Positions 18,653 through 28,226 of a stretch of 64,000 nucleotides of DNA are shown here, piece by piece (the first letter of the stretch is position 1; every line of letters starts with the position of its first letter). Source of the stretch: Pedobacter sp. Leaf194 (GTDB lineage: Bacteria > Bacteroidota > Bacteroidia > Sphingobacteriales > Sphingobacteriaceae); the NCBI RefSeq assembly GCF_001423945.1, contig NZ_LMPU01000001.1, positions 1,423,088 through 1,487,087 of the forward strand, written 5' to 3'. The notes under the pieces are model-generated. The model was not told the DNA's origin, ran no database searches, and saw only the letters and a program-made list of their open reading frames with translations. Both the position numbers and the translations under genes were made by a program.

Positions 18653-20554
18653 ATGAGTGATCAGATAAAACACGAATGCGGAATCGCTTTTATTCGCCTG
18701 TTAAAACCACTTTCTTACTACCAGCAAAAGTACGGTACAGCACTTTACGGCCTTAACAAATTATATCTCTTAATGGAAAAGCAGCATAACCGGGGCCAGG
18801 ATGGCGCAGGTATTGCAACCATTAAACTAGATATGAAACCTGGCAGCAGGTATATCAGCCGGTATCGTAGCATGGCATCAAATGCGGTTGCAGATATCTT
18901 CGAGTATGTTCAAAACAAGTTCGTAGATATACAGGAAAATACGCCTGAATTAATGCAGGATACAGAATGGCTCAAAAACAATGTAAGCTTTATCGGCGAA
19001 GTGTTAATGGGCCATTTACGTTATGGTACACATGGTAAAAACAGTATTGAGAACTGCCATCCTTTCTTAAGGCAAAATAACTGGATGACCAGAAACCTTG
19101 TTATTGCGGGTAATTTCAACATGACAAATGTTGATGAGCTTTTAGAGCAGTTGTATGAGTTAGGTCAGCACCCGAAAGAAAAAGCGGATACCGTTACTGT
19201 GCTCGAAAAAATCGGCCACTTTTTGGATGATGAAAATCAAGACCTTTTCGACCAATATAAAAAGGAAGGCCACGATAACGTTGCGATTACACACAAAATT
19301 TCTGACAATTTAGATATTGCCAACATCCTTCGCCGTTCGGCTAAAACCTGGGATGGTGGGTATTCAATTTGCGGAATGGTAGGAAACGGCGATTCTTTCA
19401 TTATGAGAGACCCGGCTGGTATTCGTCCTGCCTACTATTATTACGATGATGAAATTGTTGTAGCAGCATCTGAGCGTCCGGCGTTGCAAACCGCTTTCAA
19501 TATCCAATTTAAAGATGTTAAAGAAATTGATCCTGGTCATGCCTTAATCATTAAGAAAAATGGTGAAGTGAGCATGGAACAATTCCGCGAGCCAACTGAG
19601 CGGCTATCATGCTCTTTTGAGCGTATTTATTTCTCAAAGGGAAGTGATGTTGAAATTTACCGCGAACGGAAACAACTGGGTCGTTTGTTAAGCGATAAAG
19701 TATTGCAAGCTGTTAATTACGATTTAAAGAACACTGTTTTTTCTTTCATTCCCAACACAGCCGAAGTTGCTTTTTTTGGTTTGGTAGATGGCGTTCAGCG
19801 TTACGTACGTAATCATCAAAAAAACACATTGCTGCATAATAAAGAGCAATTAAGCGACGAGCAGCTGGATGAACTCCTATCAATGGCGCCACGTGTAGAA
19901 AAGCTTGCTGTTAAAGACGTTAAACTGAGAACTTTCATTACTCAGGATGCGGATAGAAGTGAAATGGTTGCCCACGTTTATGATACCACTTACGGCATTA
20001 TAAATAACCACAAAGACACGTTGGTTGCACTTGATGATTCGATTGTGCGTGGCACAACCCTTAAGCAAAGCATTATTAAAATTGTTGACAGACTTCACCC
20101 GAAGAAAATTATTATTGTTTCATCGGCACCGCAGATTCGTTATCCTGATTGTTACGGGATTGATATGAGCAGAATGGGACAGTTTGTTGCTTTTGATGCT
20201 GCAATACAATTGTTAACAGAACGCGGCCAATGGCAGGTGATAGAGGATGTTTACGCTAAATGTAAAGCATCATTGTTATTGCCAAAAGAAGAAATTGTAA
20301 ACCACGTTAAGGAAATCTACAAGCCGTTTACACCCGAAGAAATTTCGGCAAAAATTGCGCAGATTATCACGCCAAAAGGTACGGTTGCAGAGGTAGAAGT
20401 TATTTATCAAAGTTTGGAAAACCTTCATGAAGCTTGTCCGAAAAATAAAGGTGATTGGTATTTCTCTGGCAATTACCCAACTCCGGGCGGCAATAAGGTA
20501 GTAAATAAAGCTTTTGTTAACTGGAAAGAAGGAAATAATCAAAGGGCTTATTAA
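18653..20554 (+). CDS. PurF-like amidophosphoribosyltransferase, divergent
   Basis: The 633-residue protein has an N-terminal class II glutaminase domain (ECGIAF with Cys9; RGQDGAG near 48-53; GHLRYGTHGK at 120-129) and a phosphoribosyltransferase domain with the PRPP loop ALDDSIVRGTT near 457-467. Family members make phosphoribosylamine, the first step of purine synthesis. It is unusual. It is about 130 residues longer than typical PurF. Cys9 would need removal of eight residues to become the N-terminal nucleophile. The oxyanion motif HNGN reads GNFN (153-156). A long PurF-like class occurs in Bacteroidota beside a normal PurF, so the gene may have a specialised role. ATG 18653 is chosen because the promoter sits just upstream. 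Confidence 0.82.
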   Translation: MSDQIKHECGIAFIRLLKPLSYYQQKYGTALYGLNKLYLLMEKQHNRGQDGAGIATIKLDMKPGSRYISRYRSMASNAVADIFEYVQNKFVDIQENTPELMQDTEWLKNNVSFIGEVLMGHLRYGTHGKNSIENCHPFLRQNNWMTRNLVIAGNFNMTNVDELLEQLYELGQHPKEKADTVTVLEKIGHFLDDENQDLFDQYKKEGHDNVAITHKISDNLDIANILRRSAKTWDGGYSICGMVGNGDSFIMRDPAGIRPAYYYYDDEIVVAASERPALQTAFNIQFKDVKEIDPGHALIIKKNGEVSMEQFREPTERLSCSFERIYFSKGSDVEIYRERKQLGRLLSDKVLQAVNYDLKNTVFSFIPNTAEVAFFGLVDGVQRYVRNHQKNTLLHNKEQLSDEQLDELLSMAPRVEKLAVKDVKLRTFITQDADRSEMVAHVYDTTYGIINNHKDTLVALDDSIVRGTTLKQSIIKIVDRLHPKKIIIVSSAPQIRYPDCYGIDMSRMGQFVAFDAAIQLLTERGQWQVIEDVYAKCKASLLLPKEEIVNHVKEIYKPFTPEEISAKIAQIITPKGTVAEVEVIYQSLENLHEACPKNKGDWYFSGNYPTPGGNKVVNKAFVNWKEGNNQRAY

Positions 20555-20587
20555 GTCAGAATTTCTTTTACACTAACTAGATATCTA

Positions 20588-20619
20588 ATAGCCCGCATTT
20601 TATGCGGGCTATTTTTTTT
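20588..20619 (+). terminator. Intrinsic terminator after the PurF-like gene
   Basis: ATAGCCCGCAT (20588-20598) pairs perfectly with ATGCGGGCTAT (20602-20612) around TTT, then a run of T. Confidence 0.93.
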
Positions 20620-20694
20620 ACATATTTTAGGTGGATATTTTAAGCACTCAAACCATTTGCGGCCAAAAACGTTAAGGTTCAAAGAAAAACTGTT

Positions 20695-21249
20695 ATGAAA
20701 AAGATATTATTGTTGCTGGTTGCTTGTTTGGCTCTGGGTTGCTCGGATAACAGCCAAAAAAAGGTTGGTGACATTATTGACGAAACAAGTGATAGCCTGG
20801 CTGCGAAAGTTGACAGGGTTGGCGATACGCTGAGCAGGGTGAAAGACGACATTAAAAGGAGTATACCCAAAGTAGAGATTGACGTGGTTAGAACCGTTCC
20901 TGTTTCGTTGCAATGGATAAGTTTTGAAGAACAGGGAAGTGCAAAACTGATAAAGAAAGCTAATGGCACCTATACCATCAATGGCGGGCAAACCAACAGC
21001 AAAAATGAGTTTTTAAAAATAGATGGAAAAATTAAGCGATTAGATGCCAATAATCTTTCTTTCGAGGGAACAATAATAACGTACGTGAAAGACAATAACG
21101 GAGGCAAGCCATGTGAAAAAACAGGTACTCAGAAATTCATGAAAAAAGATGGCAGAAACTATTACAGGTTACAAAATATGAAGAACTGCGCTGGTGGTAA
21201 CCTGTTAGATTATGTAGACCTTTACGACTTGGACAAGGTTATCGATTAG
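20695..21249 (+). CDS. Putative lipoprotein of unknown function
   Basis: The 184-residue protein starts MKKILLLLVACLALGC, with a lipobox LALGC and Cys16 as the lipidated residue. Residues 25-60 form an acidic/basic helical segment with heptad-like spacing; the rest looks like a beta-rich domain (YTINGGQTNSKNEFLKIDG, FEGTIITYV). Two later cysteines (in KPCEKTG and KNCAGGN) could form a disulfide in the periplasm. I recognise no family. It is convergent with the LysE gene, whose stop abuts this one with no gap. Confidence 0.7.
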   Translation: MKKILLLLVACLALGCSDNSQKKVGDIIDETSDSLAAKVDRVGDTLSRVKDDIKRSIPKVEIDVVRTVPVSLQWISFEEQGSAKLIKKANGTYTINGGQTNSKNEFLKIDGKIKRLDANNLSFEGTIITYVKDNNGGKPCEKTGTQKFMKKDGRNYYRLQNMKNCAGGNLLDYVDLYDLDKVID

Positions 21250-21876
21250 TTACGCGTAGAACTTTAAATAAGTTTTTATCACCAGCCAAAAAGCGAAAAA
21301 TATAATTATAACACCCGCAATTTTGTTCAGCTTTTTTAAAGAATCTTCTTTAATCTTGTAGCGTAATTTACTCGAATAGAAACTTTTTGCACCATCAATG
21401 GCAAGTTGTGTAGCCATTGCAATGAAAAAGCACACCAGCTTCTCATTAAGCATATTATTTAGTTTTACCGAAATAATACCACTAACGATAATCCAGAACA
21501 TTAACGTGGATGGTGTTAATATGCACATTAAAAAGCCTTTTAACACATAGCCACGCTTACTCACTTTTTGCAGTGTAGCGCTATCGTATTGGATTGTTAT
21601 TTTCGAAACTAAATAGTAAATGCCAACGGCAAGCAGAAACAATCCGCCAACCACACCAACATATTTATCAAAATCGGCCTTATACTCGAAAAACTGCGTG
21701 CCGAAAAGCACAAGGGCTATTAAAATAACATCACTAATAATTACACCAATAGCTAAAGAAAAACCAGCTTTGAAGCCCTTTTCGATACTGGTTTTTATCA
21801 TTGCAAAAAATACCGGACCTGTTAAAAACGACGAAATAATCCCTGCCCCTATACCTAACAATATGGCTTCAAACAT
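21250..21876 (-). CDS. LysE/RhtB-family exporter
   Basis: The 208-residue membrane protein has about six hydrophobic helices and the LysE-family pattern: GPVFFAMIKTSIEKGFKAGFSLAIGVIISD in the first two helices, and a later MCILTPSTLMFWI, as in amino acid exporters of the LysE superfamily. It probably exports an amino acid or related small metabolite; which one is not readable. It is a single minus-strand gene between two plus-strand genes. Confidence 0.82.
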   Translation of the reverse strand: MFEAILLGIGAGIISSFLTGPVFFAMIKTSIEKGFKAGFSLAIGVIISDVILIALVLFGTQFFEYKADFDKYVGVVGGLFLLAVGIYYLVSKITIQYDSATLQKVSKRGYVLKGFLMCILTPSTLMFWIIVSGIISVKLNNMLNEKLVCFFIAMATQLAIDGAKSFYSSKLRYKIKEDSLKKLNKIAGVIIIFFAFWLVIKTYLKFYA

Positions 21877-22019
21877 GCATTGTGTTATTTATGAATATGC
21901 GAATATGCGATTTAAAGCTAAACATATCAACTTTATTTTTGTTACAAGCTGCCTCGTAAAACTGGCTTTTTTTTAATTTTTTTTATTTAAGTTTAGCCCC
22001 ACTAAAACTAAATTTTAAA

Positions 22020-23453
22020 ATGAGTCAAGAACAAGCGCAAACCAAATGGGGGCAGTTTATTCCCTTAGTAACAGTTTTCTTTTTTTGGGGCTTCGTAGCA
22101 GCCAGTAATGATATCCTGATACCTGTATTTAAAAAAGCTTTCGATTTAACACAAAGTCAAAGTCAGTGGGTATCTCTGGCTTTCTATATTGCGTACACCG
22201 TTGGTGCATTAATATATAATGCCATTTCAGTTTTAATTAAGCAAGATATTGTTAACAAGCTGGGGTACAAAAATTCCCTCGCTTTAGGTTTAGTAATATC
22301 TGCAGTTGGAACTTTGTTGTTTTACCCTGCTGCTAACTTAGGCTCGTTTCCCTTAATGCTTTCGGGTTTATTTATTGTGGCTTTGGGCTTCTCGTTGCAG
22401 CAAACCGTGGCAAATCCGCTGGCCATTGCACTCGGCCCGATAAGAACAGGTTCGCAGCGCTTAACATTAGCGGGTGGTATTAATAACTTCGGAACTACAA
22501 TTGGACCGCTGGTTGTGAGTTTTGCCATTTTTGGTTCGGCAGCAAATGCAAGTTCGAACATCAGCATAGAAAGTGTAAAAATTCCATACTTAATTTTGGG
22601 GGCTGCTTTTATTGCAGTGGCTGTATTCTTAAAATTATCATCCTTACCGGATAGACCAGCTTTAGTAGAGGCTGATGATAAAGAATTGGGCGTTAAGGGC
22701 TCGGCGTTAAAGTATCCACAACTTGTTTTGGGTATGATTGCGATTTTTGTTTACGTTGGTGTAGAAGTTTCTACAGCGAGTAACCTTCCGGCATACATGG
22801 AAAAAGATTTGGGTTTTGCCATTCAGGATATTGCACCATACATTTCGCTTTATTGGGCTAGTATGATGATTGGTCGCTGGACTGGCGCTGTTGAAGCATT
22901 TACTGATAACTTTAGTACCCAGAAAATACTAAGATTTGTTGCGCCTTACCTTGCTTTCGGGATTTTCTTAGCCGTTAATGCAATTGCGAAACACGACCTT
23001 GCACCATTTTATGTGTATGGATTAATAATTTTGGTTTTAATCATTGCTGATATGGCAAGTAAAGGAAATCCGGCGAGGATGCTCTTAATATTCTCTGTTA
23101 TTGGGATCAGCGCTTTATTAATAGGAATGTTTACAACCGGCATGGTGAGCGTTTATGCGATAACCAGTGTTGGTTTATTTTGCAGCACTTTGTGGCCGTG
23201 TATTTTCACACTTGCCGTTAGCGGACTTGGTAAAAACACGAGTCAGGGAAGTAGTTTTTTAATTATGATGATTATGGGTGGCGGCATCATTAGCTGGTTG
23301 CAAGGTTATGTATCTGAGTTTACTGGTATTCAGCACAGTTATATTGTTGGCGTACTTTGCTTCGCTTACCTCGCTTTTTATGCGGTTAGGGTTAGCGGAA
23401 TTTTAAAATCGCAGGGCATCGATTTCGACAGAAAAATTGCCGGCGGACATTAA
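22020..23453 (+). CDS. FucP-type sugar MFS transporter
   Basis: The 477-residue protein has about 12 membrane helices and the FucP/GluP-family opening FFFWGFVAASNDILIPVFKKAF, where the asparagine and aspartate are those used for proton coupling and sugar recognition in fucose permease. Another family segment is QQTVANPLAIALGP. It likely imports a hexose or 6-deoxyhexose by H+ symport; the actual sugar is unknown. A hairpin terminator follows it. The upstream 140 bases are very T-rich with no exact promoter consensus. Confidence 0.85.
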   Translation: MSQEQAQTKWGQFIPLVTVFFFWGFVAASNDILIPVFKKAFDLTQSQSQWVSLAFYIAYTVGALIYNAISVLIKQDIVNKLGYKNSLALGLVISAVGTLLFYPAANLGSFPLMLSGLFIVALGFSLQQTVANPLAIALGPIRTGSQRLTLAGGINNFGTTIGPLVVSFAIFGSAANASSNISIESVKIPYLILGAAFIAVAVFLKLSSLPDRPALVEADDKELGVKGSALKYPQLVLGMIAIFVYVGVEVSTASNLPAYMEKDLGFAIQDIAPYISLYWASMMIGRWTGAVEAFTDNFSTQKILRFVAPYLAFGIFLAVNAIAKHDLAPFYVYGLIILVLIIADMASKGNPARMLLIFSVIGISALLIGMFTTGMVSVYAITSVGLFCSTLWPCIFTLAVSGLGKNTSQGSSFLIMMIMGGGIISWLQGYVSEFTGIQHSYIVGVLCFAYLAFYAVRVSGILKSQGIDFDRKIAGGH

Positions 23454-23474
23454 AATATAATAAACTAATTTTAC

Positions 23475-23506
23475 AGCCACAGGAAATATATTTCTGTGGC
23501 TTTTTT
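23475..23506 (+). terminator. Terminator after the sugar transporter
   Basis: AGCCACA (23475-23481) pairs with TGTGGCT (23495-23501); an inner GAAAT/ATTTC stem extends it past a bulged G; six T follow. A GTG at 23496 that opens a longer frame for the next gene is inside this hairpin. Confidence 0.85.
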
Positions 23507-23516
23507 CATTTTATGC

Positions 23517-23975
23517 ATGATTAACAAACCGAGCTTCGACAGTATTTTTATGAACTTGGCGACTGAGCTTGCCACGCGATCACATTGCGTTCGTGCGCAC
23601 GTTGGCGCTGTATTAACAAAAGATACGCGTATCATTTCTATAGGCTACAATGGGCCGCCTGCGGGCACACATAATTGCGATGAAGAATGGCCTGAAACCG
23701 GCTGTGCCCGCGACAGCAAGGGAAGTTGTTCGCTGGCGCTTCATGCCGAGGAAAATGCGATTCTGTATGCCTCAAAAAACGGTGCGAAAATTGAAGGTTG
23801 TACCTTGTACACAACTTTATCGCCTTGCATTGCCTGTGCCCGGTTGATTCTCTCATCCGGAATAAAATTAGTTTATTACTCAAAATCGTATGCAGCTTAC
23901 AAAGGCTTGCCAAGCGATGAAGGCGTGGACTTTTTGAGAAAATTTGGTGTGGAAGTTAAACTTATGGAATCCTGA
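23517..23975 (+). CDS. dCMP deaminase-like zinc deaminase
   Basis: The 152-residue protein has the cytidine/deoxycytidylate deaminase zinc site: HAEEN with H76 and catalytic E78, and PCIAC with C104 and C107. The segment GYNGPPAGTHNCDE is typical of ComEB-type dCMP deaminases, which convert dCMP to dUMP for thymidylate synthesis; the cytoplasmic location and substrate follow from the family. ATG 23517 is chosen because the longer GTG start lies in the previous gene's terminator. The protein is of normal family length. Confidence 0.87.
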   Translation: MINKPSFDSIFMNLATELATRSHCVRAHVGAVLTKDTRIISIGYNGPPAGTHNCDEEWPETGCARDSKGSCSLALHAEENAILYASKNGAKIEGCTLYTTLSPCIACARLILSSGIKLVYYSKSYAAYKGLPSDEGVDFLRKFGVEVKLMES

Positions 23976-24148
23976 AAAAAGCAAGGCTTTAAATTGATAG
24001 ATTGTTAAATTGGTTGCTTTGCTGGCAAATAGGTTGGCAACAAAACGAAATGTGGGTTCAATTTATGGCGAATTCCAGTCTTGTTCACCAAACAATAATC
24101 TCTTAATAATTACTCAACAAAACAATTTAACAATTCCCTTTCTTTCCC

Positions 24149-24156
24149 TATCTTTG
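24149..24156 (+). promoter_or_regulatory. -7 box of guaA, three bases before the start codon
   Basis: TATCTTTG, then CGG, then the ATG of guaA at 24160. With transcription normally starting a few bases after the box, the message would be leaderless. No TTG is found at the usual -33 distance. Confidence 0.55.
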
Positions 24157-24159
24157 CGG

Positions 24160-25692
24160 ATGCAAGAAAAAATCATTATTGTCGATTTTGGTTCGCAATT
24201 TACACAACTCATTGCCCGTAGAGTTCGCGAACTGAATATTTACTGTGAAATATATCCATTCAACAATCTTCCTGATATAAATACCCCGGATGTTAAAGGC
24301 GTTATCTTCTCCGGGAGCCCTTATTCTGTTCGTCAGGATGATGCACCTCAGGTTGATTTAAACAATTATCATTTAAAATTTCCTTTATTAGCCGTTTGCT
24401 ATGGCGCACAGTACATTGCACAAAAATCTGGTGGTGATGTTCGTGCATCGTCAACACGTGAATATGGTCGTGCGAACCTAAGTTTCGTAAACCAGGAAAA
24501 TAAGTTATTTAAAGGCATCAACATCGATTCTCAGGTTTGGATGAGCCATGGCGACACAATTACTAAAATGCCAGAAGGTGCGGAGTTAATTGCAAGCACC
24601 GAAAGCGTAGAAGTTGCTGCTTATCACATTAAAAACTCTGATACCTATGCCATTCAGTTTCATCCTGAAGTAACGCACAGCATCGATGGTAAGGTTCTTT
24701 TAGAAAACTTTCTTGTAGATATTTGTGGCTGTTCGCAGGATTGGACCTCTGCTGCATTTATTGAAACAACTATTGCCGAGTTAAAAGAAACCTTGGGTGA
24801 TGACAAGGTTGTGCTGGGATTATCTGGCGGCGTTGACAGCAGCGTAGCTGCCGTTCTTTTGCATAAGGCTATCGGAACGAACTTACATTGTATTTTTGTT
24901 GATAACGGCCTGCTGCGTAAAGATGAGTACGAGCAAGTGCTGGAGCAGTACAAACACATGGGCTTAAATATTAAAGGTATTAATGCTAAAGAGCGCTTTC
25001 TTGGTCAGCTTGCAGGATTAAAAGATCCCGAATTGAAGAGAAAAGCAATTGGTCGTGTTTTTATAGAGGTTTTTGATGATGCTGCTCACGAAGTTACGGG
25101 TGTAAACTGGTTGGGTCAGGGTACAATTTATCCCGATGTTATAGAATCTGTTTCAGTAAACGGACCATCTGCTACCATAAAATCTCACCATAATGTAGGC
25201 GGTCTGCCCGACTTTATGAAACTGAAAGTGGTTGAACCACTTAAAACCTTGTTTAAAGATGAGGTTAGAAGAGTAGGTAAAGCCTTGGGTATAGACGATG
25301 TTATTTTAGGTCGCCATCCTTTTCCGGGTCCAGGTTTGGCTATTAGAATACTTGGCGATGTAACGGCAGAAAAAGTTGAAATTCTTCAGCATGCAGATTC
25401 AATCTACATCAATGAGTTAAAAGCTGCAGGCCTTTACGATAAAGTTTGGCAGGCTGGCGCTATATTTTTACCTGTTCAATCGGTTGGGGTTATGGGTGAT
25501 GAGCGTACCTACGAAAATGTAATTTGTTTACGTGCGGTAGAATCAGTTGATGGAATGACTGCCGATTGGTGTCATTTACCTTATCCGGTTCTCGCAAAAA
25601 TTTCGAACGAAATTATAAATAAAGTTAAAGGTATTAACAGGGTTGTTTACGACATCAGCTCTAAACCACCGGCAACTATCGAATGGGAATAG
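24160..25692 (+). CDS. guaA: GMP synthase (glutamine-hydrolysing)
   Basis: The 510-residue protein has an N-terminal class I glutamine amidotransferase ([17 protein letters not shown]; nucleophile C80 in [15 protein letters not shown] with the histidine and glutamate of the triad). An ATP-pyrophosphatase domain follows with LSGGVDSSV, and then the dimerisation domain with [13 protein letters not shown]. It converts XMP to GMP. The open frame extends 50 codons upstream, but ATG 24160 gives the universal family start ([13 protein letters not shown]) and lies right after a promoter box. A hairpin at 25735 follows the gene. Confidence 0.96.
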   Translation: MQEKIIIVDFGSQFTQLIARRVRELNIYCEIYPFNNLPDINTPDVKGVIFSGSPYSVRQDDAPQVDLNNYHLKFPLLAVCYGAQYIAQKSGGDVRASSTREYGRANLSFVNQENKLFKGINIDSQVWMSHGDTITKMPEGAELIASTESVEVAAYHIKNSDTYAIQFHPEVTHSIDGKVLLENFLVDICGCSQDWTSAAFIETTIAELKETLGDDKVVLGLSGGVDSSVAAVLLHKAIGTNLHCIFVDNGLLRKDEYEQVLEQYKHMGLNIKGINAKERFLGQLAGLKDPELKRKAIGRVFIEVFDDAAHEVTGVNWLGQGTIYPDVIESVSVNGPSATIKSHHNVGGLPDFMKLKVVEPLKTLFKDEVRRVGKALGIDDVILGRHPFPGPGLAIRILGDVTAEKVEILQHADSIYINELKAAGLYDKVWQAGAIFLPVQSVGVMGDERTYENVICLRAVESVDGMTADWCHLPYPVLAKISNEIINKVKGINRVVYDISSKPPATIEWE

Positions 25693-25734
25693 GAAATCAA
25701 TCGCAATGATTTAATTTTTTATCACTATTATTAT

Positions 25735-25770
25735 ATATGCTGACAGAAAAGATAACTTTTGTCAGCATAT
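25735..25770 (+). terminator. Hairpin after guaA (weak terminator)
   Basis: ATATGCTGACA (25735-25745) pairs with TGTCAGCATAT (25760-25770); the inner AAAG/CTTT extends it past a two-base bulge. The T tail is short (TTTTG), so termination may be partial. Confidence 0.55.
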
Positions 25771-25788
25771 TTTGTTAACAACCATACA

Positions 25789-27009
25789 ATGATGTTAAAT
25801 AAAAAACACTGGCTTGGCTTGGTAACTGTTCTAATTTTGGGTTCTTGCTCTCCAAAAATTACTACGGTAAAAACAGAACCTGTCAAAAAGCCCGTTGAGA
25901 AAGAAAAGCCTGCTGAAAAGAAAACTGTTAAAAAGTTTTCACAAGCCAGTATTTCGCTGCTTATTCCTTTTAAGTTGAATGAGGTTAACTTAAAATCAAT
26001 GAGCAAAGCAGATGTAGAAAAGTATGCAATGCCGATAGATTTTTACCAGGGATTTAAACTAGGCATTGATTCTGCAGCTGCTTCAGGCCTGAATTTTAAA
26101 TTAAATGTTTACGATACTCAGGATGATAACGCCCACATTGGTGCATTGTATAAAAACGAGAACTTTAGAAAAAGTAATATGATTGTTGGTCCGGTTTTTC
26201 CGGAAGGGCTCAAATACATTTCCAACTATTCCAAGCTAAATAATGTTCCTGTGGTTTCGCCTCTGGCAGCATCGGAGCCTTCTGATTTTAACAATCCAAA
26301 CCTCATTTCAGTCGTAAATAATATCGATTTACATGCAACGAAGATTGCCGCCTATATTTCTAAAACTTTTAATCCTTCCAATTCAATAATTGTGATTATC
26401 AACACAAAGAAAACGGAAGATGAACAATTTGCATCACCGTTTAGAAAATATTTTCAGACACTAACAAACGGTAAATTTATTGTACAGGAATATCCCTCGG
26501 CCTTTGCCTTCGAAACTAAGATGATAAAAGGGAAGCAGTATGCGGTTGTAGTTACATCTTCAGATAGAGCCTTCGTGTTGCCGACGATTGAAAAGTTATA
26601 CAAACTTAAAAATTTGCCTACCGGCGGTTATGCTTTGAATCTTTTCGGTCACCCGCTTTGGTATAAACAAAATTATCCGGCAGATAAACTTCAGGGCTTA
26701 AATACGGTTATCAGTTCCTCCTACAAAATCGATTACAGAAGCGCAAATGTTATTAGCTTTATCAAAAAATATAGAAGCAAATATGGTTTTGAACCAGGGG
26801 AATATGCTTTTAAAGGCTTTGATGAAGGCTTTTATTTCGGGAAGCTTATGGCTACCTATGGCGAAGATTATCTTCAATACATAACCAAAGAAAAACATAA
26901 GGGTTTACACAATAATTTCGCCTTTGTTTATGATGAACAGTTTGGCTATATCAATACCAGCTTAATGCTTTTGAAATACAAAATTTTCGCCTTAAATATA
27001 ATCGAGTAA
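25789..27009 (+). CDS. Substrate-binding-protein-like lipoprotein
   Basis: The 406-residue protein has a lipoprotein signal (ILGSC, Cys20), a lysine/proline/glutamate-rich linker (about 25-50), and then a type 1 periplasmic-binding-protein fold: ISLLIPFKLN, DFYQGFKLGIDSAAASGL, IVGPVFPEG, VPVVSPLAASEPS. Proteins with this layout bind amino acids or, in the LpoA group, act near peptidoglycan synthases. No transporter genes adjoin it, so it is probably not a standard ABC transporter component. The frame extends to TTG 25759, but that lies inside the guaA hairpin. Either of two adjacent ATGs (25789, 25792) could start it. Confidence 0.72.
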   Translation: MMLNKKHWLGLVTVLILGSCSPKITTVKTEPVKKPVEKEKPAEKKTVKKFSQASISLLIPFKLNEVNLKSMSKADVEKYAMPIDFYQGFKLGIDSAAASGLNFKLNVYDTQDDNAHIGALYKNENFRKSNMIVGPVFPEGLKYISNYSKLNNVPVVSPLAASEPSDFNNPNLISVVNNIDLHATKIAAYISKTFNPSNSIIVIINTKKTEDEQFASPFRKYFQTLTNGKFIVQEYPSAFAFETKMIKGKQYAVVVTSSDRAFVLPTIEKLYKLKNLPTGGYALNLFGHPLWYKQNYPADKLQGLNTVISSSYKIDYRSANVISFIKKYRSKYGFEPGEYAFKGFDEGFYFGKLMATYGEDYLQYITKEKHKGLHNNFAFVYDEQFGYINTSLMLLKYKIFALNIIE

Positions 27010-27027
27010 AAGCTATAAATTAAAAGA

Positions 27028-28197
27028 ATGAGAGTAGAGCACCAGCTGAAGGCATTTGAACAGGTTTTGCAAAGTTACGATGGAACTTTACCCTTACATC
27101 GATTTTTACCGGCATATTTTAAGCAGAATAAGCAAATGGGCTCGTCGGATAGAAGATGGGCAATGCGACATCTTTATAGCTTTTTTAGGTTAGGGAAGGC
27201 TTTGCCGAAGCTCACAACTGAGGAAAGATTAAGCATAGCTGATTTCCTTTGCCATGATACATTGAGCTTAATTGTAGAAAAAAACCTTCCCGACTTAGTG
27301 CACAAAATCACGGCTTCTCAAATTGAGAAGATAGATTTAATCGCTTCGAAATACCCCGAATTTAATTTAGAAGACATTTATCCTTTTGCGAAACACTTGT
27401 CCAATGGTATTGATACCGGTCAATTTTTTAAGTCGTTCTTTCTGCAACCCGATTTATTTATAAGAGTTTCTGCCGAAGCTGCGCCATCGATTATGGCGAC
27501 ACTAGAATCAGAACAGATTCCGGTGAAACAGATTACCGAAACCGCTTTATCATTACCAAACGGCACAAAGCTCGAAAATATTTTAAAAGAAGGAAGCTAT
27601 CAGGTTCAGGACTTATCTTCGCAACACACCGGAACCTATTTTCGGCCGGGTAAGTGGGAAAAGTGGTGGGATTGTTGCGCAGCTTCGGGTGGTAAAACAC
27701 TCCTGTTACATAGTTTAGAGCCTGTTCTTGATTTACTGGTAACGGATTTAAGAGAAAGCATATTGTTAAATTTAGATGAGCGTTTCAGGCTGGCAGGAAT
27801 TAAGAAATACCACAAAAAAGAGTTAGACCTTTTAAAAAATAACGACCAAATTTTACATCACTACACGTTTGATGGCATAATTCTCGACGCACCCTGTACT
27901 GGTTCAGGAACCTGGGGCCGTACACCAGAGATGCTGACTTTTTTTGAAGAACGCAAAATCAGCCAGTTCTCAACAATTCAAAAATCAATAGTAGGCAATG
28001 TTGTAAAATACCTAAAGCCAGGCAAACCTTTAATTTATATCACTTGTTCGGCTTTTGCTGCAGAAAATGAAGACGTAGTTAAATACATAACAGATAACTT
28101 CCCGTTAGAGTTAGAATCAATGGAATTGATTAAAGGTTATGAACAAAATGCAGATACGATGTTTGTAGCCAGGTTGCTGAAAAAAAACCAGGATTAA
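27028..28197 (+). CDS. RsmB/NOP-family RNA cytosine methyltransferase
   Basis: The 389-residue protein has an RNA-binding N-terminus and a SAM-dependent methyltransferase core. A motif I variant reads DCCAASGGKTLLL, motif IV is DAPCTGSGTWGR, and motif VI is TCSAFAAENE; the last two supply the two catalytic cysteines of m5C methylases. It probably modifies 16S rRNA, as RsmB does, but the target is inferred. The gene follows the lipoprotein by 18 bases on the same strand and may be co-transcribed. Confidence 0.87.
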   Translation: MRVEHQLKAFEQVLQSYDGTLPLHRFLPAYFKQNKQMGSSDRRWAMRHLYSFFRLGKALPKLTTEERLSIADFLCHDTLSLIVEKNLPDLVHKITASQIEKIDLIASKYPEFNLEDIYPFAKHLSNGIDTGQFFKSFFLQPDLFIRVSAEAAPSIMATLESEQIPVKQITETALSLPNGTKLENILKEGSYQVQDLSSQHTGTYFRPGKWEKWWDCCAASGGKTLLLHSLEPVLDLLVTDLRESILLNLDERFRLAGIKKYHKKELDLLKNNDQILHHYTFDGIILDAPCTGSGTWGRTPEMLTFFEERKISQFSTIQKSIVGNVVKYLKPGKPLIYITCSAFAAENEDVVKYITDNFPLELESMELIKGYEQNADTMFVARLLKKNQD

Positions 28198-28226
28198 AAA
28201 GATCACCAGTTTACGAAGCAGAACTA

